Origin: Paraspadella gotoi
Taxonomy: Eukaryota > Chaetognatha
Direction of reading: 5' to 3'
Length of the DNA: 64,000 nucleotides
Assembly (NCBI GenBank): GCA_051294375.1
Contig: CM119264.1
Span: 2,695,769-2,759,768 of the forward strand
Part shown: positions 35,236 to 45,253 of the stretch, piece after piece
How the letters are laid out: every line of letters starts with the position of its first letter
Numbering within the stretch: the stretch's first letter is position 1
Notes under the pieces: generated by a model
Database searches by the model: none
What the model was told of the DNA's origin: nothing
The model's input: the letters and a program-made list of their open reading frames with translations, nothing else
Program-made: the position numbers and the translations under genes

Positions 35236-35310
<75 letters not shown>
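35215..35310. repeat. (GA)n microsatellite
   Basis: GA run that follows the end of the second long tandem copy. The first copy also ends at a GA run. Confidence 0.9.
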
Positions 35311-35311
<1 letters not shown>

Positions 35312-35363
35312 GGACGAGACATTCTAATGCCTGACCCAAATTAGTTGGAGAGATGGTAAAGGC

Positions 35364-35421
<58 letters not shown>
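35364..35421. repeat. (TTGA)n microsatellite
   Basis: About 14 near-perfect tetranucleotide units. Confidence 0.95.
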
Positions 35422-36276
35422 AAGATATGTATCTTTAAAAAGTATGTGTAGGCCGTGAATCGTGGTCGGCGGTGAACGGCTGTGAAGATGGTGATTTGTT
35501 TCCGCTGAGTTTGAGGTTCGCCTCAAAATGATGGAGTGTGTATGAGGGATTGAATTCGCCTCATTTGAGTCTCGTTGTTGTGACGGCGCCGTGACGTTTT
35601 GGTGCCGGAGGTTGACGGCGCTCTTATGTGACGGCGCCGGTCTTTGAAGGCTCGGTGATGAGAGACGACAGCGGCGAAGGTTGAGAAGTCGGTTCTTCTG
35701 CTGCTGTTGATGCTGCTGTCGACGTTGCTGCTGCTCCTGCTGAAGCTGTCTTAGACGAAATATGCGGATGTACTCTACAGTTACACGCTGCGTTCACTTC
35801 AATATCGTAGATAGCATTTTTGTCTAATGATTCCAAATTTTTAAAGTCACTCACTTGAGAAATATATTTTGAATTTCTCGCTCGCGATATCAAGCGTTCG
35901 AGGCCTCGTCCGTCCCTTGCAAGTTAAAAGTAGGTTTTTCATGAATCTTTTCCGCTGAAACTCGAGGAAATGAAATAAAAAGTTGAGATGAAACTTTTAT
36001 TATCTTGTTTCAAAATATTAATTAAATCCTGTTGAGAACGGCCGATGCTACTACTTTGATAAAGTCAAAAAACGAACTGAAAGCAATCAATCAAGACTCT
36101 CTCACAGTCTTGTTTAAATTTACTCCCAGAGTACCTGGCTTCCTTATCAATGAACTTGTATATATATTTATATATAATATTTAAAGAATATTTAATATTT
36201 TATAACACAATTCGATAACAATTTAAATTCTCACATTCTAACTTCTCCCTCCCCCCCCCATCACCCCCTCTTCCAG
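35422..36276. other. Sequence upstream of the first exon, probable intron
   Basis: 35580-35760 is GC-rich with GACGGCGCC words and a CTG-rich triplet patch. Both strands have short open frames there (for example 35624-35893 on -) and I cannot choose between them. 36000-36240 is AT-rich. The last 30 bases (CTTCTCCCTCC ... CTCTTCCAG) form a strong polypyrimidine tract and 3' splice site. Confidence 0.5.
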
Positions 36277-36851
36277 ATCCTCGTCTCGTCCACCCAATCG
36301 ACTCAAGAGAGAAAAAAGTTCTTCCGAAGACATCGACGCTCAATCCACCGATGGAGCGGGAGGAGCAGGAGCGGGAGGAGGAGCAGGAGCGGCGACGATG
36401 GTGGCGGGAAGGAGGAAGAAGAGAGGAAAGGAGAAGGGAGGCGAGGGAGGAAGGAAAGGCAGGAAGCCGATCGTCTCCGCCGGAGATTCCAGCGGCGCGG
36501 ACGACGAACTCGGCGTCGGTCGCTTAACCTCGCCGACGATGATTCATCCGCTAGCGACGGCGCCACCGGCGCTAATTCGCGGCGTCCCCGGCGTCGACAA
36601 TTCCCTCAACAATCTCGCCGGCGGCGTCGTAGTGCTGGATTACGGCTCGGCGGCGGCCGGCGCCTCGCTGCGGGATCAGCTGTCGCCGCTGAAGTCGAAC
36701 CTGGCCTCTCGTCATCCTTCGCCGCATAAGAAGACGACGAAACATTTGCACTTCAATCCCAGCGTCGCTGTTGTGGTCGAGGAGAAGCCGAAAAATGCGG
36801 ACGGAGGAACGGACGGAGGGACGGACGGAGGGCAGGGGATGCCGGGCAGAG
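36277..36851 (+). CDS. Internal exon of an unrecognised low-complexity protein
   Basis: Bounded by a strong acceptor (pyrimidine tract, CTCTTCCAG, 36258-36276) and a GT donor (AGAG/GTGAG, 36852). The exon is 575 bases. After one leftover base it is open for 191 codons and ends with one base, so it is phase-compatible with the exon at 44367 and 55019. In order the peptide has a Ser-rich start (KREKSSSEDID), a Gly/Ala run, a strongly basic stretch (GRRKKRGKEKGGEGGRKGRK, nuclear-localisation-like), a mixed region with hydrophobic residues (NNLAGGVVVLDY), then SPHKKTTKHLHFNPS, where KHLHF resembles a PP1-docking RVxF-type motif, and a TDGG repeat. Codons favour G/C in third position, unlike the AT-rich flanks. 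No domain is recognised, so the function is unknown. Confidence 0.6.
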
Positions 36852-38270
36852 GTGAGATGGAGGGAGAGGGGAGGGGAACCGTTTGCGGGCAAAGGATAAC
36901 GAGTGGATTAAAATGAGTCGACAGTGAAATTTAAAGAGAAAAAATTGATATGAATGAGATAAGATATAATGACATAAGATTATTTGCGACACTTTGTGAC
37001 ATGAGATTAGATGAGATGAGAGCGAATTGGATATAAATGAACATGAATAAGAGCATATGTATTATTGCATACATAATTACATACTTGACTTGTCGGTAAA
37101 GAAAATTAAACAAAATTAATAGAATTAAAAGTCAAAAATTGGAAAGTCGCAGGACGAGTTGAATCTTAAATCTCGTTTGGGCGACGAAGCGAATCCTTAA
37201 GAGGATTACGGTCACGTCAGTGCAATGAAGGAGAGGAAGGGTGAGGACAGAAGGGGAAGTCAGGGGGGGAGACGTCAGGGGGGGGGGAGTGGACATCTGG
37301 ATTATTGATTCACTCGAATTTGATTTGATCATTAAAAAATGTTGAGCAACACGAGTCGAGTGGAAATCCGATCATTGTTTGAGACTGGTTTCATGCCTAT
37401 CTCGTCCTCCTCTCACTCGTCGTATCCTCAGCTTATCTCTCTCCTCTCTGCTAGGACTAATAGCTCCTGACGGAAAAAAGTCAGAGGTTTTTTCAATAAG
37501 TTCTTTGACCCGGCCAAATGTAGAATGATGGCTAATAATTGGCTGATTTGTTAAGTTGCAAAAAAATCGCGACGGTATAAACATAGTAGAAGTAAAATTA
37601 TTAACGGAGCAAGAATCTTCGGAAAACTCAGCAGCCCAGATTGCTTTGCGAAATTTCCGCCATACTAAGATGTTTTTCGGCAGAATGCTGACTCACCGGT
37701 TGAACGTCTTAGGAAATTCGATCGTTAGGGCCTCCTCTTTTACTTTTACTGTTAAAATAAAAATATTTCAGCAAAATGGACTAAAATTCACATTTAATTA
37801 TGATTGTAATCAATATTAAAAATAACCAAATGAAAATGTAAGAGAAAAAATTTTGAGAGCTCTTTCAGACATATTGCTATCGGATTCGTGAATTCGAAAG
37901 TTTATTGTAAAATGACAACATACCTTAATGCGTTGACATTGTTTTGAAAGCTTGAGGAAATCCGCTTTATTTTATTTATGATAAAAATTGCGTCAAAAAT
38001 ATTTTCGCCCGGAGCGGAAACCAGTCGCATTTGACATCGAATGGTTCAATGTCAAATGGATGGTTATTTGTGCAAGAGACAGAAAAAATGCGCAAAGCCC
38101 TTCAGATGCAACAGGATGGAATCTAGTGTCTTTTACATCCTATTTTTTTTTTAACCCGAATTTTTCCCAGCGTGCGTTGACAGCTTTATCTTGGTAGTCG
38201 CAGATTTGAAAGAAATATCTCACATTGAAAAAGTCTTTCCTCGATTTCTAAAGAACCTACGCTCGACTAC
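36852..38270. other. Probable intron sequence
   Basis: AT-rich. Has poly-G words at 37255-37295 and no coding signal. Short unlinked open frames at 37556-37819 and 37988-38197 have no recognisable features. Confidence 0.5.
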
Positions 38271-38483
38271 TATCTCTCTCTCTCTCTCTCTCTCTTCTGC
38301 TCTCGTCGGTATTTTTGTTTCGATAATTGTACTCGAAAGGATGTAGTTGACGTTTTTGCGGGAAAGAAAGCGCGTAATAATCTAAGTAGACTCGAGACAC
38401 GGGATAGCTTAGCGAGTTATAGAGCAGAACTGGGACGGATCGGAGTGAAATAGATGTGAATAAGAGAGAGAAAGAGAGAGGAC

Positions 38484-38515
<32 letters not shown>

Positions 38516-38520
38516 TGGAG
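38271..38520. repeat. CT tract then GA tract
   Basis: (CT)n at 38275-38295 and an interrupted GA tract at 38462-38516 on either side of about 165 bases of unique sequence. Confidence 0.8.
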
Positions 38521-38791
38521 AACTAAAATTTGGCCTTATCCATCTCTTTCGCAAATAGGAGACTCCACTGTTCATAATTTTCGGCTTCAATTGAGACTCG
38601 TCGTTCGAAATAATCGAACCCCGCGTAAAAATGTCTACGCTCCGCCCAACCCTCTCGCATCACAGCTCAGCATGGCGCAGCTGGGGGCAGCCCGGTTGGC
38701 CCACTGGGCCGTCGTGACCCAATGGGATCCCTGTGCCGACGCGGCCAGACGGGCTCGCGAGCCCGACGTGGCCCGGTTGGGAACCTGACGG
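38521..38791. other. GC-rich GGCCC/TTGG-type repeat before a gap
   Basis: From about 38680 the sequence is built from words such as GCCCGGTTGG, CCCACTGGGCC and CCCAATGGGATCCC, many of them short palindromes. It looks like the start of a GC-rich minisatellite that runs into the 190-N gap (38792-38981). A GA tract follows to 39012. Confidence 0.5.
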
Positions 38792-38981
38792 NNNNNNNNN
38801 NNNNNNNNNNNNNNNNNNNNNNNNNNNNNNNNNNNNNNNNNNNNNNNNNNNNNNNNNNNNNNNNNNNNNNNNNNNNNNNNNNNNNNNNNNNNNNNNNNNN
38901 NNNNNNNNNNNNNNNNNNNNNNNNNNNNNNNNNNNNNNNNNNNNNNNNNNNNNNNNNNNNNNNNNNNNNNNNNNNNNNNNN

Positions 38982-39012
<31 letters not shown>

Positions 39013-39016
<4 letters not shown>

Positions 39017-39345
39017 GGAATCGTTTCACATGCCATTCACGCTCAAAAATTGAGGTCCCGCTCGGAGAAGGTCGCTACTTTTTTTAAATGTTTAAGTGCA
39101 TTGTTAGACTGCAGTTCAATGACGTTAAGCGTTTTAAACTAGAACAGTATCGAAAATATTAAACAACTAATCAAACTACTTCTACTAAGATCGATTAGAT
39201 AAAATTGCTGGTTTTAATTAATGACTTCGGAATATTTTAAATGCTCTTAAGTTTGGCTATTCAATTTTTTTCTGGGTCATTATAAATTTATTTTTTTTTT
39301 TTGGTTTAGTTGTTTTCCTTTACGTTTCTCATTTTTTTTTAACAA
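39013..39345. other. AT-rich sequence
   Basis: Nothing recognisable. Confidence 0.5.
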
Positions 39346-39598
39346 GTTCCTTACATTTCTTTCCTTCTTTCTTTCTTTCTTTCTTTCCTTCTTTCCTTCT
39401 TTCCTTCTTTCCTTCTTTCTTTCTTTCTTTCTTTCTTTCTTTTTTCTTTCCTTTTTTCTTATCACTTCTCATTTATCTTTTCTTTCTTCCTCGCTTCTCT
39501 TTTCTTCTCTTTTCTGTCCACTGGTCTTTACTCCATCCTCTTTCATTTCTTTTCTCTGTCAATTTTTCTTTTTTTCCCTTTTCTCTTTTCTTCTCTTT
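39346..39598. repeat. (TTTC)n/(TTCC)n pyrimidine tract
   Basis: Mixed TTTC and TTCC units, then CTTTTCT-rich sequence up to a 205-N gap (39599-39803), with GA repeats on the far side (39804-39830). Confidence 0.8.
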
Positions 39599-39950
39599 NN
39601 NNNNNNNNNNNNNNNNNNNNNNNNNNNNNNNNNNNNNNNNNNNNNNNNNNNNNNNNNNNNNNNNNNNNNNNNNNNNNNNNNNNNNNNNNNNNNNNNNNNN
39701 NNNNNNNNNNNNNNNNNNNNNNNNNNNNNNNNNNNNNNNNNNNNNNNNNNNNNNNNNNNNNNNNNNNNNNNNNNNNNNNNNNNNNNNNNNNNNNNNNNNN
39801 NNNAGAGAGAGAGAGAGAGAGAGAGAGAGACCATGTTTAGAGGCCATAATAATAAAAGAGCAATCAAGGAGTGACGTATTCAACAAGTGGAAGAAGAACC
39901 TTTCAACTTCAGTTTCTTTGGACGAAGAAAAACTCCAAGATTTTTGTCTA

Positions 39951-40161
39951 TTTGCTGCTGCAGCCGCTGCCACTGCCGCTGCTGCCGTCCCTGCTGCAGT
40001 TGTTGTTATTGTTGTTGTAGTTGTTGTTACAGTAGCGAGAGAGTTTTCCGATTGCAGCAGATAACAGCAGTAAAGCAGAGCAGCGCTAGGAAAAAGATGG
40101 TCAAAGCCATCGTCGTCGTCGTGGTCGTCGTCGTCATCGCCGTCGTCATCGCCATCGTCGT
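39951..40161. repeat. Compound GCT/GTT then GTC triplets
   Basis: GCTGCTGCAGCC-type triplets (39951-40000), GTTGTTGTAG-type (40000-40030), then from 40108 GTC/ATC triplets into the gap. The Cys-rich + strand frame across it is a triplet reading. Confidence 0.8.
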
Positions 40162-40826
40162 NNNNNNNNNNNNNNNNNNNNNNNNNNNNNNNNNNNNNNN
40201 NNNNNNNNNNNNNNNNNNNNNNNNNNNNNNNNNNNNNNNNNNNNNNNNNNNNNNNNNNNNNNNNNNNNNNNNNNNNNNNNNNNNNNNNNNNNNNNNNNNN
40301 NNNNNNNNNNNNNNNNNNNNNNNNNNNNNNNNNNNNNNNNNNNNNNNNNNNNNNNNNNNNNNNNNNNNNNNNNNNNNNNNNNNNNNNNNNNNNNNNNNNN
40401 NNNNNNNNNNNNNNNNNNNNNNNNNNNNNNNNNNNNNNNNNNNNNNNNNNNNNNNNNNNNNNNNNNNNNNNNNNNNNNNNNNNNNNNNNNNNNNNNNNNN
40501 NNNNNNNNNNNNNNNNNNNNNNNNNNNNNNNNNNNNNNNNNNNNNNNNNNNNNNNNNNNNNNNNNNNNNNNNNNNNNNNNNNNNNNNNNNNNNNNNNNNN
40601 NNNNNNNNNNNNNNNNNNNNNNNNNNNNNNNNNNNNNNNNNNNNNNNNNNNNNNNNNNNNNNNNNNNNNNNNNNNNNNNNNNNNNNNNNNNNNNNNNNNN
40701 NNNNNNNNNNNNNNNNNNNNNNNNNNNNNNNNNNNNNNNNNNNNNNNNNNNNNNNNNNNNNNNNNNNNNNNNNNNNNNNNNNNNNNNNNNNNNNNNNNNN
40801 NNNNNNNNNNNNNNNNNNNNNNNNNN

Positions 40827-40860
<34 letters not shown>

Positions 40861-40861
40861 T
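40162..40861. repeat. (GTC)n array across a 665-N gap
   Basis: GTC triplets enter the gap at 40161 and continue from 40827 to 40861, so the gap (40162-40826) probably holds a long unresolved GTC/GAC array. Confidence 0.7.
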
Positions 40862-41055
40862 TGTGATTTCCTGTTCAGTTGATCTGACAAACATCGACTT
40901 CGCAATGAAATTGCTTTCGTTATTAACATTGTCATCTCAGTCATTTTCCTTGTCATCTTTGTCGTCGTTGTTGTCGTCGTCTTTCGCAATCGTGGATGAC
41001 CTCATCGTCTACGAGGGAAGTGATTTGATTGACGCTTCGGGGAAAACGTTTGGCA

Positions 41056-41089
<34 letters not shown>

Positions 41090-41278
41090 TTTCTTGGTCG
41101 CCGGAAGAGAACTTCTGAGAATGATGTTGACCTCTCGATTTTGTGATGTGAATGCGACGTCGTCTTCACGGCGAATGCAAGGACGCTCGGTGAGGAAGAA
41201 AAGTTTTTCTTTTTTTCCTTTTTCTGTCAACTCTTGTCAGGCAGATTGACGTTCTGGCCTCTGGGTCTTTGTCATTGC
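40862..41278. other. Sequence with GTC patches
   Basis: Open for 128 codons on + (40863-41249), but much of it is TCGTCG and GTC runs (41057-41093). No splice pair or motif supports a gene, though I cannot exclude one. Confidence 0.35.
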
Positions 41279-41623
41279 NNNNNNNNNNNNNNNNNNNNNN
41301 NNNNNNNNNNNNNNNNNNNNNNNNNNNNNNNNNNNNNNNNNNNNNNNNNNNNNNNNNNNNNNNNNNNNNNNNNNNNNNNNNNNNNNNNNNNNNNNNNNNN
41401 NNNNNNNNNNNNNNNNNNNNNNNNNNNNNNNNNNNNNNNNNNNNNNNNNNNNNNNNNNNNNNNNNNNNNNNNNNNNNNNNNNNNNNNNNNNNNNNNNNNN
41501 NNNNNNNNNNNNNNNNNNNNNNNNNNNNNNNNNNNNNNNNNNNNNNNNNNNNNNNNNNNNNNNNNNNNNNNNNNNNNNNNNNNNNNNNNNNNNNNNNNNN
41601 NNNNNNNNNNNNNNNNNNNNNNN
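41279..41623. other. Assembly gap (345 N)
   Basis: Content unknown. The right flank begins a GACG-tract element. Confidence 0.95.
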
Positions 41624-41639
41624 TCCTTTACAGAGTTGA

Positions 41640-41785
41640 CCTTTGAGTCTCCGTCTCAGCGGACGGACGGACAAACGGACGGACGGACGGACGGACGGAC
41701 ACCCTTTCCNNNNNNNNNNTCTCCGTCTCAGCGGATGGACGGACGGACGTACGGACGGACGGACGGTCGGACACCCTTTCCCCGC
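41640..41785. repeat. (GACG)n element, two tandem copies
   Basis: Two copies of TCTCCGTCTCAGCGGAYGGA + (CGGA)n + CACCCTTTCC, separated by ten N (41710-41719). The CGGA tract recalls the CCGT part of the hairpin repeat family in reverse. Confidence 0.8.
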
Positions 41786-42056
41786 GACTAAGACGTTTTT
41801 CCCTCGAGAGGCGCCGCCTCGTTTCCGGTTTCGGCCTTCGACCTGTAGACGTCGTTTGTTTAGTTGAGCGACCGGGTTTTTTTTTCGCTTTAGGCCTTTT
41901 ATGGCATTTGGCCTCTGGCGGAAAAGGTTTTTTCCCTTCTGGCCTTTAATTGGTTTCCAACCTTATTTCTTCATTCTAAATTTCTTGGGCCCAAAGCAAA
42001 GGGCAACTCAAGGAGATTCATCGACAAATTCTCAAGTTTTGAGTATTGCAACTTCT

Positions 42057-42084
42057 TGGTCGTCGTCGTCATCCTAGTCGTTGA

Positions 42085-42133
<49 letters not shown>
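42057..42133. repeat. (GTC)n microsatellite
   Basis: Nearly pure GTC, about 25 triplets. Confidence 0.95.
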
Positions 42134-42237
42134 CTGCGCATTTCGTTGTAAAATTCTCCCCCAAAATCCGTTCACATAATTCATGAATTGAATGGAGTTT
42201 GAATTCTGAAGGAGGAAAATCAAAATTTGACGGGAAA

Positions 42238-42505
42238 GATGTTGGAGAAATAAAGGGAGGAAAGGAGAAAAGAGGAAGGGAGGAAAGGAGAAAAGAGGAA
42301 GGGAGAAAAGAGGAAGGGAGGAAGAGAGAAAATAAGAAGGGAGGAAAGGAGAAAAGAGGAAGGGAGGAAAAGAGAAAATAGGAAAGGAGAAAAGGAGAAA
42401 AGAGGAAGGGAGGAAAGGAGAAAAGAAGAAAGGAGGAAAAGAGAAAGGAGGAAGGGAGGAAAGGAGAAAAGAGGAAGGGAGAAAGGGAGAAAAGAGGAAA
42501 TAAAG
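42238..42505. repeat. Homopurine minisatellite (GGAGAAAAGAGGAAGGGAGG)
   Basis: Units of about 15-23 bases made only of A and G on the + strand for some 250 bases. The mirror-like purine content makes triplex (H-DNA) formation plausible. Confidence 0.9.
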
Positions 42506-43318
42506 TTATTGAGATAAAGGTTGGTGGAACCAAAAATGGAGGGAGAAAGAGATAATGAATTGAATTATAAATATAATGTATACAGTAGAAAATTATAGAA
42601 TGTAAATTTTAAAAAAAATGTTAGGAAAACTGGTTGTGGCAGAATAAAAATAAATAAAGATAGAGAAAGTGAACAAGAGAAATAAAGAAGAAAAGAGAAA
42701 CTCATATACAGGGAGGTCCATCTCTAATGGGACTAACTTCAAGTGTTTACACCACAAAAATGGTTAACAATAAAAGATAAAAGGAACTATATTTGGAAAC
42801 CAGGTTAAATTTTCTTTTGATCGATATCAAAAACGTCTGGAATATCCAACAGCAACTACTGTTTTTAAAGCTTTTTGCATAACATGTCGAAATTCTTCGC
42901 GAGAAAGATAGAGCGAAAGCCCGTCAAAAAATGGGAGGAAATCGAGCGGAGGAAAAATAAGAAGAGGAAATTAATGGGGTTAAAAAGGAAAGAAATAAAA
43001 AGATGAAAGGAAGTTTTTTCTTTATGAATAAATATTAAGAAATAACATCTGATATGAGGAGAAAAGGAGGAAGAGAAAAAGAAAGAAAGAAAAGAAGGAA
43101 AGGAAAAAAAAAGAGGAAATCTGAGGAAAGAAAAGAGAAAAAAGGAGAAGAGGAAATCGGAGGAAAGAAAAGAGAGAATCGAGTTCCATCCGGTTCCATC
43201 TCTCAAAAAGCGAATTCTGAAAAAAAAACGTTTTTCATATCAAGAATCTGGCCCATCATCAACTGGCCGAAAGCGGGAAAAGGTCGCCCAATGCTCTCTC
43301 TCTATCTCTCTCTCTCTC
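42506..43318. other. AT-rich and purine-rich intron-like sequence
   Basis: 43050-43180 is AG-rich (GAAAGAAAAG words). Ends with a CT tract entering the 215-N gap (43319-43533). No gene. Confidence 0.5.
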
Positions 43319-43533
43319 NNNNNNNNNNNNNNNNNNNNNNNNNNNNNNNNNNNNNNNNNNNNNNNNNNNNNNNNNNNNNNNNNNNNNNNNNNNNNNNNNN
43401 NNNNNNNNNNNNNNNNNNNNNNNNNNNNNNNNNNNNNNNNNNNNNNNNNNNNNNNNNNNNNNNNNNNNNNNNNNNNNNNNNNNNNNNNNNNNNNNNNNNN
43501 NNNNNNNNNNNNNNNNNNNNNNNNNNNNNNNNN

Positions 43534-44309
43534 CCTCCATCCCTCTTTTTTTCTGCCATCCGTAACGAGAGAAGAGTTTCCTTTTTGTCCAAAAAAGTTT
43601 TGGCTTTCTTGCTTTTGGTAGTGTGCTATTTCCTTGAGAGTGGAGTTGTTAATGAAATTGTAATAAAGCAGTTTTTTATTAAATTTCTGTATTTTTTCAA
43701 GTCTCTATCTCTTTCCCTCAATTTCTTTCAATCCCTTTCTGTTTATATATTATGTTAAAAAGTCTAAAATATTATCTTCTAGTTTTAATACGTCCTGGTG
43801 AAAGAATGGTTTCCACTCTCAAAATCCTCCANNNNNNNNNNTTGTTCTTTCTTTTTCACAGACTCACACTTATTCACTCAGCTTTTCACTAAATCACATC
43901 CCGACCCAAATTTTTTCCTAGAAGAAAATTATCAGAAATGTCTCACATCTGGCATCGACGTGACAAGCAGTCGACAAGCAATTGAGAAAGTCAAGCACTT
44001 CATATAAATTCACTTAATAAATCAGAACGCGAGACTTGTTGCGAGAAACTCTACCGGACTAACGACAGCCAATCAAGAGTAAATCTCTTAACCAATCAGA
44101 ATCTTTATTGTTCTTTCCCTCGAAATAACATTCTTTCCTCATCTGCTGACTTTTTTATGTTTTATGACCCGTGATTTGGATGCTATCCCTTCACTGACCG
44201 GTCTCCAACCACTCACCAACACTCACCAATTCACCAACCTAGCACCGCTTTGCTTATTACCACCTGAACCATCCCTATTTCTCTTCTCTCTCCTCTCTCT
44301 CTCCTCTCT

Positions 44310-44345
<36 letters not shown>

Positions 44346-44366
44346 CTCTCTCCCTCTTTCCCTCAG
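43534..44366. other. Intron sequence upstream of the duplicated exon
   Basis: From 43842 onward it matches 54493 onward. It ends with CCATCCCTATT followed by CT repeats and CTCTTTCCCTCAG, a strong 3' splice site, at 44345-44366. Confidence 0.7.
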
Positions 44367-45228
44367 ACAAAAGAAAAAACCCCGCTGCTCCGACTGCAAC
44401 GCCTCCAATTCCTCCGCTCCGATCTACTCGCGCCCAACTCCGAAATCCAATCGACTCTGCCGGAGCAAAGCTCCCTCCGCCGCCGGTGCAGCGACGACTC
44501 TGCCGACGCAGCGTACATCCGCCCCGCCGACGCGACTGTCGACGGCGACGCCCACCGACAACGAGGCGTCGGAATCGGACGTCGGTTCCATCAACTTCCG
44601 GTCGCCCGGACGAAGAACTTCGGCGACGACTGACGAAGACGACGACGAAGACGACGACGTGAATAACATCTACGAGAATCTTCCCGTCTGTCCGTCCACC
44701 AGACAGACTTATTCACAGACGACCAACTTTAACGTCATTCCGCCTCAGGATCCCACGGAGACGCAGGCGCCGCCGCTGCCGCCAGCGTCGCATCACCACG
44801 CCGCCCCGCCGCCGCCGCGACCGGTCAAGGACGCCGCAGCCGGTCAACAAATCGATTTTAACAATTACTCTCGACGGAGAGGGCGGAGCGGCGGCGTCGG
44901 CGGCGAACCCGGCGCCTTTCAAATAGCGAGACCTAGTCGAGCCGACAAGCCGACGCCGCCGCCAAAGCCAAAAGCCGCGACGCCGCATACCGGCGTCGTA
45001 TTGGCCGCGCCACCGAGACCCGACTCATCCGCCGCGTCTACCTCCTCACCATCAATCCACCGCCGGGCGGGCGCGGGGCCGTGACCCCGACGGCCCTTCC
45101 GACGGCCGGGCTGCAAATGGCCTCACCCTTTCGAACTCACTTCACAATCCCCGGTCCTTCTTCCTCCCCTCTACATTTCGACCCGAGGGAATTCGATTTC
45201 TCTGCCATCTTGAACGACGTCAGGGGAG
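44367..45228 (+). CDS. Proline-rich exon, first copy (cut by gap)
   Basis: Follows a strong acceptor and is cut at the 25-N gap 45229-45253. Spliced to 36277-36851 it would open as DKRKNPAAPTATPPIPPL. The downstream reading (NEASESDVGSIN, DEDDDVNNIYENLPV) is in another frame, and the switch falls in a patch around 44425-44490 where the two genomic copies differ by six single-base indels. Features in order: PxxP-rich start, acidic DEDDDEDDD stretch, YENL (Grb2 SH2 type Y-x-N), PPLPP and PPPPRP motifs, KPTPPPKPK, then a stop at 45082-45084 with a third frame continuing as PTALPTAGLQMASPF to REFDFSAILNDV. GC-rich codons. This looks like a cytoplasmic scaffold or adaptor tail; the family is not recognised. 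Confidence 0.6.
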
Positions 45229-45253
45229 NNNNNNNNNNNNNNNNNNNNNNNNN

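Noticed and set aside
35624-35893. Minus-strand 89-codon frame near a CTG-rich patch
   Set aside because: The plus strand is also open across the same triplets and there is no splice support; undecidable.
38400-38450. tRNA-like GATAGCTTAGCGAGTTATAGAGCA (A-box-like)
   Set aside because: No B box, no acceptor stem and no anticodon arm downstream.
39473-40989. Frames of 320-473 codons spanning large N runs
   Set aside because: Most residues are unknown from gaps and the rest are GTC/GAC triplets.
43663-43668. AATAAA as a polyadenylation signal
   Set aside because: It lies within what appears to be an intron, and AATAAA is frequent in AT-rich sequence.
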